Notes: generated by a model not told the origin, from the letters alone. A stretch of DNA of 64,000 bases from Porcincola sp945869225 (GCF_052118625.1 NZ_JBQKGW010000008.1:46466-110465), one strand, 5' to 3'. Shown: positions 52,614 through 61,483, numbered from the stretch's first letter. Numbers and translations: made by a program.

Positions 52614-53503
52614 AGAGTTCAGACAGAAGATCGATCATAGAAGGCCATGATCTGACATATGAGTACCTCCATTATGACGACGACGGCAATGTGGACGCTT
52701 CCTACAAGGCGCTGAAGGGTGTCAGCCTCGATGTGAAGGAAGGGCAGTTCATCGCGATTCTGGGACACAACGGTTCCGGAAAATCGACGCTTGCCAGGCA
52801 GCTGAATGCGCTGCTCGTCCCATCGGGGGGTACTCTTTTTGTAGACGGACTGGATACCCGGGAGGAGAAGAATGTCGGGTCGATCCGGCAGGCAGCCGGT
52901 ATGGTCTTTCAGAACCCGGACAACCAGATCATCGCCTCTGTCGTGGAGGAGGACGTTGGCTTCGGACCGGAGAACATGGGTGTTCCGACGAAGGAAATCT
53001 GGGAGAGAGTCCGGAAGGCCCTGAAGGCTGTCGGCATGTGGGAATACAGGGAAAGTTCTCCGAACAGACTCTCCGGAGGCCAGAAGCAGCGTGTCGCGAT
53101 TGCAGGGGTGATTGCGATGAAGCCGAAATGCATCGTGCTGGATGAGCCGACGGCGATGCTGGATCCGGGCGGACGGGCGGAGGTCATCCGGACAGTCCGT
53201 GAGCTGAACAGGACAGAAGGGATTACGGTCATTCTGATCACCCATTATATGGAAGAAGTGATTCACGCAGACCGGGTGCTTGTCATGGACGAGGGGGCTG
53301 TTGTGATGTCAGGTACACCGAGAGAAGTCTTCTCAAATGTCCGTGCGCTGAAGGAAATCCGTCTGGATGTTCCTTTTGTCACGGAGCTTGCGGACCGGCT
53401 GAAGGAGCGGGGTGTTCCGCTGCCGGATGGGATTCTGACGGTGGAGGAGCTGACAGAGGAGCTGGAGAAGGTCAGGCATGGAGATCAGAATCGAGCATCT
53501 TAA
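52610..53503 (+). CDS. ecfA1: Energy-coupling factor transporter ATPase EcfA1
   Basis: The 297-residue ABC ATPase of the ECF vitamin transport module has Walker A GHNGSGKST at 52-60, Q-loop FQNPDNQI near 102, signature LSGGQKQR near 156 and Walker B IVLDEPTAMLDP near 178. It works with EcfA2 and EcfT and with exchangeable substrate-binding S components encoded elsewhere. Its start overlaps the lacI stop (ATGA) and its end overlaps ecfA2 by 26 bases. In many Firmicutes this module follows rplQ; here it follows the maltodextrin regulator and precedes truA-rplM-rpsI. Confidence 0.96.
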   Translation: MKSSDRRSIIEGHDLTYEYLHYDDDGNVDASYKALKGVSLDVKEGQFIAILGHNGSGKSTLARQLNALLVPSGGTLFVDGLDTREEKNVGSIRQAAGMVFQNPDNQIIASVVEEDVGFGPENMGVPTKEIWERVRKALKAVGMWEYRESSPNRLSGGQKQRVAIAGVIAMKPKCIVLDEPTAMLDPGGRAEVIRTVRELNRTEGITVILITHYMEEVIHADRVLVMDEGAVVMSGTPREVFSNVRALKEIRLDVPFVTELADRLKERGVPLPDGILTVEELTEELEKVRHGDQNRAS

Positions 53504-54341
53504 TTACATATACGGCCTTGGAACCTCTTACGAGAAGAAGGCGCTCGATGACGTCAGTCTGACCATCCGGAGCGGGGAATTCATCGGGATCATCGGCCAT
53601 ACAGGCTCAGGAAAATCGACGCTGATTCAGCATCTGAACGGACTGAACCGGGCATCGTCCGGCCAGATTTTTGTCGATGGGAAGAATATTTATGAGGAAG
53701 GATACCCGATGCGGCAGCTCCGGTTCCGGGTCGGACTGGTGTTTCAGTACCCGGAATACCAGATCTTTGAGACGACGGTGCTGAAGGATATCTGCTTTGG
53801 ACCGAAGAATCAGGGGTTCTCGGCCGAAGAGGCAGAAGGGCGCGCAAGGGCGGCCATGCGCATGGTCGGACTTGACGAGCACTATGAGGACAAGTCCCCG
53901 TTTGAGCTGTCCGGAGGGCAGAAGCGCAGGGTGGCGATTGCCGGGATCCTGGCGATGAACCCGGAGGTACTGGTGCTGGATGAGCCGACAGCAGGCCTGG
54001 ACCCGAAGGGGCGCGATGACATCCTTGGGGTGCTGAAACAGCTGCACCGGGAGCACGGCATCACCGTCGTGCTGGTTTCGCACAGCATGGAGGATGTGGC
54101 AGACTATGCCAGCCGGATCATCGTTCTCGACAAGGGGAAGGTGCTGTATGACGATATCCCTGCAAGAGTGTTCTCCCATGTGGAGGAGCTGGAATCGATC
54201 GGACTTGCGGCACCGCAGGTGACCTATGTCATGCGGGCTCTTCGGGGGAAAGGATGGGACGTCAGCCAGAATGTGACCACGCAGGAGGAAGCGGCGGATG
54301 AAATCCTGGCGGTGCTCAGGAAGGCAGGAATGGAATGCTGA
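53478..54341 (+). CDS. ecfA2: Energy-coupling factor transporter ATPase EcfA2
   Basis: The 287-residue second ECF ATPase has Walker A GHTGSGKST at 40-48, FQYPEYQIFETTV near 94, signature LSGGQKRR near 141 and Walker B LVLDEPTAGLDP near 163. It begins inside the ecfA1 end and overlaps ecfT by seven bases, showing tight translational coupling. Confidence 0.96.
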   Translation: MEIRIEHLNYIYGLGTSYEKKALDDVSLTIRSGEFIGIIGHTGSGKSTLIQHLNGLNRASSGQIFVDGKNIYEEGYPMRQLRFRVGLVFQYPEYQIFETTVLKDICFGPKNQGFSAEEAEGRARAAMRMVGLDEHYEDKSPFELSGGQKRRVAIAGILAMNPEVLVLDEPTAGLDPKGRDDILGVLKQLHREHGITVVLVSHSMEDVADYASRIIVLDKGKVLYDDIPARVFSHVEELESIGLAAPQVTYVMRALRGKGWDVSQNVTTQEEAADEILAVLRKAGMEC

Positions 54342-55141
54342 AGGATATGACAATCGGCCAGTATTATCCTGGCAATTCCCTGATACACAGGCTGGATCCG
54401 CGCGTCAAGCTGCTCGGAACGCTCGTCTTTATTATATCCCTGTTTACATTCGGCTCGATCCGTGCCTATGCACTCGCGACCGTGGCCGTACTGACGGTAG
54501 TCGCTGTATCGGGGGTGCCGCTGCGCTACATTCTGAAGGGGCTGAAGCCCATCTTCATTCTGATGCTGATCACGATCCTGTTCAATCTGTTCATGACACC
54601 GGGCACTGTTGTGCTTCAGATCTGGAAACTGAAGATGACAAAGGAGGGCATCCGGTTTGCGATCCATATGGCGGTCCGCCTGACGTATCTGATCATCGGT
54701 TCCAGCATCCTGACGTTCACCACGACACCGAACAGCCTGACAGACGGTCTGGAGTCCGGACTCGGCTGGATGAACAGGCTTCATGTACCGGTTCATGAGA
54801 TTGCGATGATGATGAGCATCGCGCTGCGGTTCATCCCGATTCTGATGGATGAGACGGATAAAATCATGAGGGCGCAGGAAGCCAGGGGAGCGGATTTCCA
54901 GTCGGGCGGCGTCTTCCACAGGGTGAAGGCGATGGTGCCGCTCCTTGTCCCGCTGTTTGTCTCTGCCTTCCGCCGGGCGAATGACCTCGCGCTTGCAATG
55001 GAGGCGAGAGGGTATCACGGAGGGGCCGGAAGGACAAAGATGAAGCCGCTGGTCTATCACAGAAAGGACTGGATCGCATTTCTTGTCATGGCAGGCTATG
55101 TTGCCGCGCAGATTCTGCTGAGAGTGTTTGGAACGTTATGA
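54335..55141 (+). CDS. ecfT: Energy-coupling factor transporter transmembrane protein EcfT
   Basis: The 268-residue membrane component begins IGQYYPGNSLIHRLDPRVKLLGT, the EcfT N-terminal signature. It has about five membrane helices and two coupling motifs AxARG: AQEARGADF near 183 and AMEARGYHG near 222, which contact the two ATPases. It overlaps truA by four bases. Confidence 0.96.
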   Translation: MLKDMTIGQYYPGNSLIHRLDPRVKLLGTLVFIISLFTFGSIRAYALATVAVLTVVAVSGVPLRYILKGLKPIFILMLITILFNLFMTPGTVVLQIWKLKMTKEGIRFAIHMAVRLTYLIIGSSILTFTTTPNSLTDGLESGLGWMNRLHVPVHEIAMMMSIALRFIPILMDETDKIMRAQEARGADFQSGGVFHRVKAMVPLLVPLFVSAFRRANDLALAMEARGYHGGAGRTKMKPLVYHRKDWIAFLVMAGYVAAQILLRVFGTL

Positions 55142-55893
55142 AAAGAGTCAAACTGACGGTCGCCTACGACGGGACCCATTACCATGGCTGGCAGATTCAG
55201 CCGGAGGGGGATACGATCGAGGCTGAGCTCGACAAGCATCTGTCCGAGCTGTTGAAAGAGGAGATTCATGTGACAGGCGCAAGCCGGACAGACGCAGGGG
55301 TTCATGCCCTGGGGAATGTCGCGGTGTTCAACACACAGGCCAGGATGCCGGTGGACAAGATCGCCATTGCGATGAACACGAGGCTGCCGTCTGATATCCG
55401 GATTCAGAAATCCGAGCAGGTGCCGGAAAGCTTCCATCCGCGTTTCTGCAGCGTGCGCAAGACCTACCGCTATCAGATCTGGAACAGACCGGTCCAGAAC
55501 CCGCTGGTGTCCCGCTACTCTACATTTTATTATTATCCGCTCGATGCGGAGAAAATGAACGAGGCTTCCCATTTTCTTCTGGGGCGGCATGACTTTTCCT
55601 CCTTCTGCACGGCAAAGCCGGACAGGCCGAACCATGTGCGCACGATCGAGGATATCTCTGTCCGGCGGGATGGAGATATGATCACGCTGCAGATCACCGG
55701 AGACGGCTTTCTCTATAATATGGTGCGCATCATCGCGGGCACGCTCCTGAGAGTCGGCGGCGGTCAGATGAAGCCGGAGGAGATGAAGACCGTTCTCGAG
55801 GCGAAGGACAGAAGCCTTGCCGGGGACACGGCGCGGCCGGAGGGCCTGACACTGATGAAAATCGAGTATCTGGACCAGGAACAGAGGGGTTGA
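55138..55893 (+). CDS. truA: tRNA pseudouridine(38-40) synthase
   Basis: The 251-residue enzyme modifies uridines 38-40 in the anticodon arm. The catalytic Asp52 lies in GASRTDAGVHALGNV. Further motifs are SVRKTYRYQIWN near 101-112 and FLYNMVRIIAGTLLRVG near 190-206. Overlap with ecfT and the common ecfA-ecfA-ecfT-truA-rplM-rpsI order of Firmicutes support the call. The rplM promoter overlaps its stop codon. Confidence 0.97.
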   Translation: MKRVKLTVAYDGTHYHGWQIQPEGDTIEAELDKHLSELLKEEIHVTGASRTDAGVHALGNVAVFNTQARMPVDKIAIAMNTRLPSDIRIQKSEQVPESFHPRFCSVRKTYRYQIWNRPVQNPLVSRYSTFYYYPLDAEKMNEASHFLLGRHDFSSFCTAKPDRPNHVRTIEDISVRRDGDMITLQITGDGFLYNMVRIIAGTLLRVGGGQMKPEEMKTVLEAKDRSLAGDTARPEGLTLMKIEYLDQEQRG

Positions 55894-55918
55894 CAGGGAT
55901 TGCCCTCATGAATATAAT
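55890..55918 (+). promoter_or_regulatory. Sigma-A promoter of rplM-rpsI
   Basis: Perfect TTGACA (55890-55895), 17-base spacer, perfect TATAAT (55913-55918), overlapping the truA stop. It gives a leader of about 150 bases. Confidence 0.85.
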
Positions 55919-55956
55919 AATTCAGTGCGGCTATGAGCCGCTCATCTCTGAGTGAT

Positions 55957-55983
55957 AAGCGTTTACCGGAAAGAACGCTTTTC
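55957..55983 (+). promoter_or_regulatory. Hairpin in the rplM leader (L13-leader candidate)
   Basis: AAGCGTT (55957-55963) pairs with AACGCTT (55974-55980), followed by TTCC. It resembles a short attenuator in the position of the known L13 leader of Firmicutes; the full structure was not folded. Confidence 0.45.
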
Positions 55984-56076
55984 CATACCAGGAAGGGCGG
56001 ATATAACTTCTGCCAGTCCACCGTAAGACGCAGCACTCTCGGCTGCGGATGTAATGCTGATAATGGAGGAAAATCG

Positions 56077-56505
56077 ATGAAAACCTATATGGCGACACCA
56101 TCTACGATCGAAAGAAAGTGGTATGTAGTCGATGCAAACGGTAAGACGCTTGGACGCCTGGCCAGTGAAGTCGCTTCTGTCCTCAGAGGAAAGAATAAGC
56201 CGACCTACACACCGTTCCTTGATACCGGAGATTATGTGATCGTTGTCAACGCTGAGAAGGTGAAGACAACCGGTAAGAAGCTTGATCAGAAGACCTATTT
56301 CACGCACTCCAAGTTCGTCGGCGGGGCAAAGTTCACAAGTCTTCGCGAGGCGATTGCGACAAAGCCGGAGAAGGTCATCGAGCACGCAGTATTCGGAATG
56401 CTTCCTCATGGATCACTTGGAAGACAGATGCAGAAGAAGCTGTTTGTCTATGCAGGCCCGGATCACAAGCATCAGGCGCAGAATCCTGAGACGCTTACAT
56501 TCTAA
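56077..56505 (+). CDS. rplM: 50S ribosomal protein uL13
   Basis: The 142-residue protein has the uL13 motifs RKWYVVDANGKTLGRLAS near 13-30 and AVFGMLPHGSLGRQMQKKL near 103-121. The start 56077 follows ATGGAGGA; a longer frame from 55933 runs through the leader hairpin. It is the first gene of the rplM-rpsI pair. Confidence 0.98.
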   Translation: MKTYMATPSTIERKWYVVDANGKTLGRLASEVASVLRGKNKPTYTPFLDTGDYVIVVNAEKVKTTGKKLDQKTYFTHSKFVGGAKFTSLREAIATKPEKVIEHAVFGMLPHGSLGRQMQKKLFVYAGPDHKHQAQNPETLTF

Positions 56506-56522
56506 GAGGGAGGGAACGTACT

Positions 56523-56915
56523 TTGGCTAGCGATAAGTTCTACGGAACCGGAAGAAGAAAGAGCTCTGTTGCCCGCGTTTATCTCGTAGCGGGAACCGGT
56601 AAGATCACGATCAACAAGAGAGATATCGATGAGTACTTCGGCCTTGAGACGCTGAAGACCATCGTTCGTCAGCCGCTTGTACTGACCGAGAATGCAGACA
56701 AGTTTGATGTTCTGGTCAACGTCAACGGCGGCGGCACAACCGGGCAGGCCGGTGCCATCCGCCACGGCATTTCCCGTGCCCTTCTGGAGGCAGATCCGGA
56801 GTACAGAAAGCCGCTGAAGGATGCTGGCTTCCTGACCAGAGATCCTCGTATGAAGGAACGTAAGAAGTACGGTCTGAAGAAGGCCCGCAGAGCGCCTCAG
56901 TTCAGCAAGAGATAA
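56523..56915 (+). CDS. rpsI: 30S ribosomal protein uS9 (TTG start)
   Basis: The 130-residue protein contains YGTGRRKSSVARVYLVAGTGK near the N-terminus and the basic tail GLKKARRAPQFSKR that reaches the P-site tRNA. The start is TTG at 56523 with GAGGGAGGG upstream. It lies 17 bases after rplM and ends at a strong terminator. Confidence 0.97.
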   Translation: MASDKFYGTGRRKSSVARVYLVAGTGKITINKRDIDEYFGLETLKTIVRQPLVLTENADKFDVLVNVNGGGTTGQAGAIRHGISRALLEADPEYRKPLKDAGFLTRDPRMKERKKYGLKKARRAPQFSKR

Positions 56916-56930
56916 TGAGGATGCTTTTCA

Positions 56931-56962
56931 TCCCGGAAACGACATGTTTCCGGGATTTTTTA
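56931..56962 (+). terminator. Rho-independent terminator after rpsI
   Basis: TCCCGGAAAC pairs with GTTTCCGGGA around a 5-nt loop, followed by TTTTTTAG. Confidence 0.93.
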
Positions 56963-57047
56963 GTATGACCTGCCACTTATTCGGATGCATCCTGTCAAAA
57001 TCCACCTTGTCAGAATCGCAGACAGATCAGAGGAGAGGAAATTTCCT

Positions 57048-57710
57048 ATGAACGTATTGGAATATGGAAGCCCTGCAGCGGATCTCGTGCTGATTCAGCC
57101 GGTCGATGACCATGATCTTGAGGGAATGGATCATGAGATTGAGGCAATCAGGGCTCAGCTTCACCGGGACTTCAGACTGCTCGCATTCAAGGTTGAAGAC
57201 TGGAACCGGGATCTGTCACCCTGGAAGGCACCTGCTGTATTCGGAGATAAAGCCTTCGGGGATGGAGCACAGGGAACACTCGACGAAATACTGAGTTACT
57301 GTACCGACAAAGAAAAGACATACTACATCGGCGGATATTCGCTGGCAGGACTGTTTGCCCTGTGGGCAGCCTGTCGGACCGACCGGTTTGCAGGTGTCGC
57401 AGCTGCCTCACCGTCTGTCTGGTTTCCCGGATTTGATACCTTCCTGAAAGAACAGCCCGTCCGGTGCGGGAGCGTCTATCTGAGCCTCGGAGACCGGGAG
57501 GAGCGAACCCGGAATCCAGTCATGGCGAAGGTAGGAGACAGGATCCGGGAGACAGCTGCCCTTCTCAAGACGCGCGGTACAGACTGTGTGCTGGAATGGA
57601 ACAGGGGAAATCATTTTGTGGATGCAGACATTCGAACCGCAAGAGCATTTATCTGGGTAGCAGACAAAGACAGTGCCGCCAGGCAGCGGCGGAATGGAGG
57701 CGTTTCATGA
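57048..57710 (+). CDS. Alpha/beta-hydrolase fold protein
   Basis: The 220-residue protein has an alpha/beta-hydrolase core with nucleophile elbow GYSLAG at 96-101 (Ser98). A following FALWAACRTDRFAGVAAASPS resembles esterase-type (EstA/D-like) hydrolases, and a candidate catalytic His lies in RGNHFVDAD near 198. Substrate unknown. The start 57048 is chosen for AGGAGAGGAA just upstream; the earlier ATG at 56985 lacks one. It overlaps the next gene by four bases (ATGA), so the two are coupled. Confidence 0.8.
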   Translation: MNVLEYGSPAADLVLIQPVDDHDLEGMDHEIEAIRAQLHRDFRLLAFKVEDWNRDLSPWKAPAVFGDKAFGDGAQGTLDEILSYCTDKEKTYYIGGYSLAGLFALWAACRTDRFAGVAAASPSVWFPGFDTFLKEQPVRCGSVYLSLGDREERTRNPVMAKVGDRIRETAALLKTRGTDCVLEWNRGNHFVDADIRTARAFIWVADKDSAARQRRNGGVS

Positions 57711-59413
57711 AGACAAAAGATGACCTGCTTCGCATGCTGCGGAGCATCGACCACCGGGGGTATCCCGCTTATAAATCTCTTGCGGGAAGCTATGACTTCG
57801 GAGTTTATGCACTTCATATTGTCCATGTGCAGGGAGATCCTTTCGCTGCGCCGTCCGATCTGGAGGTTTCCGTAGGGGCGTCGGATGCACGCTGGCCGGC
57901 GGAAGCCTGCAGCCGGTACGAGACCCGTGTCGCTCTGCAGGACATGATTCTGAGGCGGTTCAGTGCCGGCCTGAGTCAGGTGTCCGGAAAGGCAGGCGGC
58001 TCCGGAAAAAGCGGGAATCTGAGCGCCAGCCGTCCGGGGCAGGAGATCCTGGACAGAAGCGCCTGCCAGCTTGACAAAGAAGGCGGGGTAACGCTTCGGT
58101 TTTACGCCGGCTTTCCGGCTGCCGGGCGGACTGTCCTTGCGGGAGAGCTGGAGAAGATGCTGTTTGACTTTCTTCCGGAAGTTGTCAGAAAATCAGCCTG
58201 TTCAGATGCCTGGAAAAAGGAAACTGTCCGGGATGTCCTGAACCTGGCGGAAGATCAGGCCTTTCTCAGAAGCGAGCTGGAACGGCGATCCCTGTGTGCC
58301 TTCGTCGCAGATGGGGCTATTCTGCCAAGAGAGAGCGGAATCTCCCAGAGGCCGCTGAAGGATGCGCTGCCTTTCCGCTCGCCGGATGAAGACAGAATCA
58401 CACTTCAGCTTCCGCATCACGGGGCGATCAGCGGGATGGCTGTCAGAAGAGGCATCACCCTGATCATCGGAGGCGGCTATCACGGGAAGTCCACTCTCCT
58501 GAAGGCGCTGGAGCTTGGCGTCTATAATCACATCGCCGGGGACGGACGTGAATACGTCGTCACAGATGAGACAGCCGTGAAGATCCGGGCGGAGGACGGA
58601 CGCTGCGTCAGCGGCGATGACATATCACTGTTCATCAATCATCTTCCGAATCACAAGGATACGACTGCTTTTTTTACAGACAATGCAAGCGGCAGCACCT
58701 CCCAGGCAGCCTCTGTGGTGGAGGCGATGGAGTGCGGCGCCAGAACGCTGCTGATGGACGAGGACACCTGTGCGACAAACTTCATGGTGCGGGACGAGCT
58801 GATGCAGCGGATTGTCTCCGGATCTGACGAGCCCATCACTCCGTTTTCGGACCGGATGCGCCTGCTCTATGAGAAAGCCGGTATCAGCACCATCCTTGTA
58901 GCAGGCAGCTCGGGCGCTTTCTTCAGCCGGGCAGATACCATCATCCAGATGAACCAGTATGAGCCAAAGGATGTGACGGGGAAGGTCCGCGCGATCGTAC
59001 CGTTCAGAAAACAGGAGAGCGCACCTTCTGTTTCTGTCAGCCCGAAGGAGGACAGACGGTATCCTCGACCCGGCAGTGATTTCCGGGAAGAGCGGGGGCG
59101 TGTGAAGCATAAGAATCTTGGCACCGACGGCTTCCTCATCGGACACGGGGAGACGGATCTGCGGCTCGTCGAGCAGCTGGCGGATAGAGAGCAGAGCGAA
59201 TGCCTCGCAAGGACATTTCTGTGGATGGCGAAGGGCGGAATGAATGGGCGCAGAAGCGTCGCCGCTCTTGCAGACGAATGGGAGCAGACGTTCCATCGGG
59301 AAGGATTCGGGATGTACAGGGGAAATGGCCCTGTTTCCGGGAGCATGGCGAAGCCGCGGAAACAAGAGCTGGCGGCAGCCATCAGCCGCTGCAGAGGGCT
59401 GATCTGGAGGTAA
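57707..59413 (+). CDS. Predicted ATPase of the ABC class (COG3044-type)
   Basis: The 568-residue cytoplasmic protein has no membrane segment. Walker A is GGGYHGKST near 255-263 with the preceding RRGITLIIGGG. Walker B is RTLLMDEDTCATNF near 346, and QAASVVEAMECG near 333 occupies the signature position. DTIIQMNQYEPKDVT follows. These features match the stand-alone ABC_ATPase family (PF09818-type) of unknown function. The N-terminal ~230 residues are specific to that family (IDHRGYPAYKSLAGSYDF). The start 57707 follows GGAGGCG and overlaps the hydrolase stop. A longer frame from 57464 runs antiparallel to known coding and is rejected. Confidence 0.87.
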   Translation: MKTKDDLLRMLRSIDHRGYPAYKSLAGSYDFGVYALHIVHVQGDPFAAPSDLEVSVGASDARWPAEACSRYETRVALQDMILRRFSAGLSQVSGKAGGSGKSGNLSASRPGQEILDRSACQLDKEGGVTLRFYAGFPAAGRTVLAGELEKMLFDFLPEVVRKSACSDAWKKETVRDVLNLAEDQAFLRSELERRSLCAFVADGAILPRESGISQRPLKDALPFRSPDEDRITLQLPHHGAISGMAVRRGITLIIGGGYHGKSTLLKALELGVYNHIAGDGREYVVTDETAVKIRAEDGRCVSGDDISLFINHLPNHKDTTAFFTDNASGSTSQAASVVEAMECGARTLLMDEDTCATNFMVRDELMQRIVSGSDEPITPFSDRMRLLYEKAGISTILVAGSSGAFFSRADTIIQMNQYEPKDVTGKVRAIVPFRKQESAPSVSVSPKEDRRYPRPGSDFREERGRVKHKNLGTDGFLIGHGETDLRLVEQLADREQSECLARTFLWMAKGGMNGRRSVAALADEWEQTFHREGFGMYRGNGPVSGSMAKPRKQELAAAISRCRGLIWR

Positions 59414-59425
59414 AAAATCGGGAAC

Positions 59426-60100
59426 TTACATACCAAGGAGTGCTTCCAGGCCGTCCGGACTGAGAATCTCGATCCGGTGCGGCGCGTAATGGATGAGGCC
59501 TTCCGATTCCATCCGCCGGAGCTCCCGGTGCAGCGAGGGTCTGGACACGTTCATGAGCATTGCCCACCGGGTCACGGATTCTGGAATCGCGACTGTGAGA
59601 TTCCCTGTTTTCCGGCTCTGTGTGAGCAGCCAGAAGGCAGCACGCTGTGCAATCCCATTGTAGGAAAACAGTTCGAGCCGCTGCTGCAGCAGGTAGGTGG
59701 ATGAGGAAATCTCTGCTGTAAAGTTCTGAAGAACGCGGAGATTCTTCTGCATCATCCTCAGCATGTCTTCCCGCTGAAACATCATGATGGTCGAAGGCTG
59801 CAGCGCGATGACATCGCAGGGATAAACATGGTCCTCGGAGAACGCTGCAGCCGGTCCAAGCATCTGACCGGGCAGGCGGGAGGTGACGTTGACCTGGCTC
59901 CCGTTTGCAAAAGATTTCTGCGCCTGGACGCAGCCTTCCAGAACGATACCGATTCTCGCCGCCTCGTCCATCAGATGAAAGATGGTCTCACCCTTGTCGT
60001 AACACTGTACATGGTGCGGCGTTTCCTCCAGGATTGCCCGGACATCAGACGCGCTCAGTCCTTTGAAGAGTGTGCTGTTTTCAAGCAGATGTTCGCTCAT
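59426..60100 (-). CDS. Crp/Fnr-family transcriptional regulator (first)
   Basis: The 224-residue regulator has an N-terminal cyclic-nucleotide-binding-like domain at about 10-125 (LFKGLSASDVRAIL, KGETIFHLMDEAARIGIVLEG) and a C-terminal winged helix near 175-205 (SVTRWAMLMNVSRPSLHREL). It has scattered cysteines but no N-terminal FNR iron-sulphur cluster motif. AAGGAG lies 7-8 bases before the ATG at 60100 on its strand; a longer frame to 60127 lacks one. It is divergent from the bicupin-ferredoxin pair, which it may control. The gene is convergent with the ABC-class ATPase. Confidence 0.92.
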   Translation of the reverse strand: MSEHLLENSTLFKGLSASDVRAILEETPHHVQCYDKGETIFHLMDEAARIGIVLEGCVQAQKSFANGSQVNVTSRLPGQMLGPAAAFSEDHVYPCDVIALQPSTIMMFQREDMLRMMQKNLRVLQNFTAEISSSTYLLQQRLELFSYNGIAQRAAFWLLTQSRKTGNLTVAIPESVTRWAMLMNVSRPSLHRELRRMESEGLIHYAPHRIEILSPDGLEALLGM

Positions 60101-60371
60101 AGATATTCTCCTTGCTGCTGTGAACATTCACGGCTCATATTTCTTATTGTCTTTATCGCGATTCATCTTTTCGTAATCGTGTAATCCGTTGAAGCAAATT
60201 TTCTCTGGTGTCTTCTGATCAAAAATCCAGTGATCACAAATCCAAAATCCAGTATACACGAAAAATCATAACAAACTGTATCCTGGGATACGGATATAAC
60301 TGCATCAGCTGTGTATGATCAAAGCTGTCAGGGGAACAGCAAAGAACGGTTCCCCGGAAAGGCGGTGCAGG
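60101..60371. promoter_or_regulatory. Divergent regulatory region between the Crp/Fnr gene and the bicupin
   Basis: 271 bases, A/T-rich compared with neighbours. It contains AAAATCCAGT twice (60222-60231 and 60244-60253) with the palindrome GTGATCAC (60230-60237) between. These are plausible binding sites for the adjacent regulator; no classical FNR box (TTGAT-N4-ATCAA) is seen. Confidence 0.4.
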
Positions 60372-61022
60372 ATGAAAGAGAAAGTCGGAGAGGTATTCTC
60401 CATTGCAAAAGACAATGCCCCGGTCAGAGGCTGCACAATCTCCAGCGAGGTTTATGGGGGGAAAAACAGCATTACTTACTTTTCCCTTGCGGAGGGGACG
60501 GATATCAGTGCAGAGATTCATCCCTACCGCAAGCTGATCCTGGTCATGTCAGGGAGCGTGGAGGTCTATGGAGAAGGCGCAGAAAGACGGCTTGAGACCG
60601 GCGACGGGGTTCTGACGGAGGCAGACAGGGCAGTTGGCATCAGGGCATCGGAGGATGCCGTCTACACGGAGATTTCAGTTCAGAAGGAGGACAGAATGAA
60701 TACGGTTATCAAGGCAGGAGAGGTGTTCAGGCTTGCGGATCTGGTTCCTTACCAGGACGGAAAGATTGTGAACATGGATGTCGTCCACAATGACAGCATG
60801 AAATTTGTCGTGATGTCATTTGACGAAGGAACAGGGCTGGCGGAGCATGCGGCACCGGGAGAGGCGCTGATCTTTGCGCTGGACGGGGAAGGCATCATCG
60901 GCTACGAAGGAAAGGAACACGTCATTCACGCCGGGGAAAACTTCCACTTTGCAAAGGGCGGACGCCACTATGTAAAGGCAGGCGGCAGATTCAAGATGGC
61001 ACTGCTGCTGACGCTGGAGTAA
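60372..61022 (+). CDS. Bicupin-fold protein
   Basis: The 216-residue protein has two cupin domains, about 20-105 (ISAEIHPYRKLILVMSGSVEVYG, VLTEADRAVGIRA) and 115-216 (GLAEHAAPGEALIFALDGEGIIGY, GENFHFAKGGRHYVKA). The second retains His residues suitable for metal binding. Cupins have many roles, from enzymes to sensors; none can be chosen here. The start at 60372 has a modest RBS (GGCGGTGCAGG). Divergence from a Crp/Fnr gene and the following ferredoxin suggest a redox or stress function. Confidence 0.85.
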   Translation: MKEKVGEVFSIAKDNAPVRGCTISSEVYGGKNSITYFSLAEGTDISAEIHPYRKLILVMSGSVEVYGEGAERRLETGDGVLTEADRAVGIRASEDAVYTEISVQKEDRMNTVIKAGEVFRLADLVPYQDGKIVNMDVVHNDSMKFVVMSFDEGTGLAEHAAPGEALIFALDGEGIIGYEGKEHVIHAGENFHFAKGGRHYVKAGGRFKMALLLTLE

Positions 61023-61147
61023 GTCGCCGGATCGTTCAGGAAAAGAGAACAACAGAGGACGATTACGCAGGAAACGGACAGTCGGACTGTTGGCGGAACC
61101 GTGATAGACCTGTGATGGTCCATATAAAAGAGAGAGGAGATTCAACA

Positions 61148-61333
61148 ATGAAATACGCTGTAGATGAGAATTGTATCGGATGCGGGCTTTGCAATGCGAC
61201 ATGCCCGGAGGTTTTTTCCATGACAGACGAGGGAACAGCAAAGGCGATTGAGGAGGATGTGCCGGCGTCTGCAGAGGAGACAGCGAAGGAGGCCATGGAG
61301 AACTGCCCGGTCGGAGCCATCGGACAGGCCTGA
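61148..61333 (+). CDS. Small [4Fe-4S] ferredoxin
   Basis: The 61-residue protein shows CIGCGLCNATCPEVF (Cys9, Cys12, Cys15, Cys19) and a distal ENCPVGAIGQA (Cys53). The Cys-x2-Cys-x2-Cys...CysPro arrangement with one distal Cys supports a single [4Fe-4S] cluster plus one extra cysteine, as in short clostridial ferredoxins. GAGAGAGGAG precedes the ATG 61148; an ATG at 61112 would add 12 residues. It lies 125 bases after the bicupin. Confidence 0.93.
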   Translation: MKYAVDENCIGCGLCNATCPEVFSMTDEGTAKAIEEDVPASAEETAKEAMENCPVGAIGQA

Positions 61334-61448
61334 GAACCGCTGAAGGCCGGTTTGGCGCCTTGCGCGCTGAGCAGGCAGACGACTGAACACTGAGGAGATT
61401 ATAACACCCGATGAGACGTGCAAGGAGTTGAAAAAGCCGGCATGGATG

Positions 61449-61477
61449 TTGACAGCAGGCTGGAGAGCTGATAGGAT
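61449..61477 (+). promoter_or_regulatory. Sigma-A promoter upstream of the MATE gene leader
   Basis: Perfect TTGACA (61449-61454), 17-base spacer, TAGGAT (61472-61477). Transcription would start near 61484 and meet a terminator at 61548-61573 after about 90 bases. Confidence 0.65.
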
Positions 61478-61483
61478 AGCACC

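Noticed and set aside
53478..53503. Possible frameshift between ecfA1 and ecfA2
   Set aside because: Each gene has a complete set of ABC motifs and normal length; the 26-base overlap is ordinary translational coupling.
57464..57706. Extended start of the ABC-class ATPase
   Set aside because: This stretch overlaps the hydrolase gene in another frame; ATG 57707 has its own ribosome site and gives the family N-terminus.
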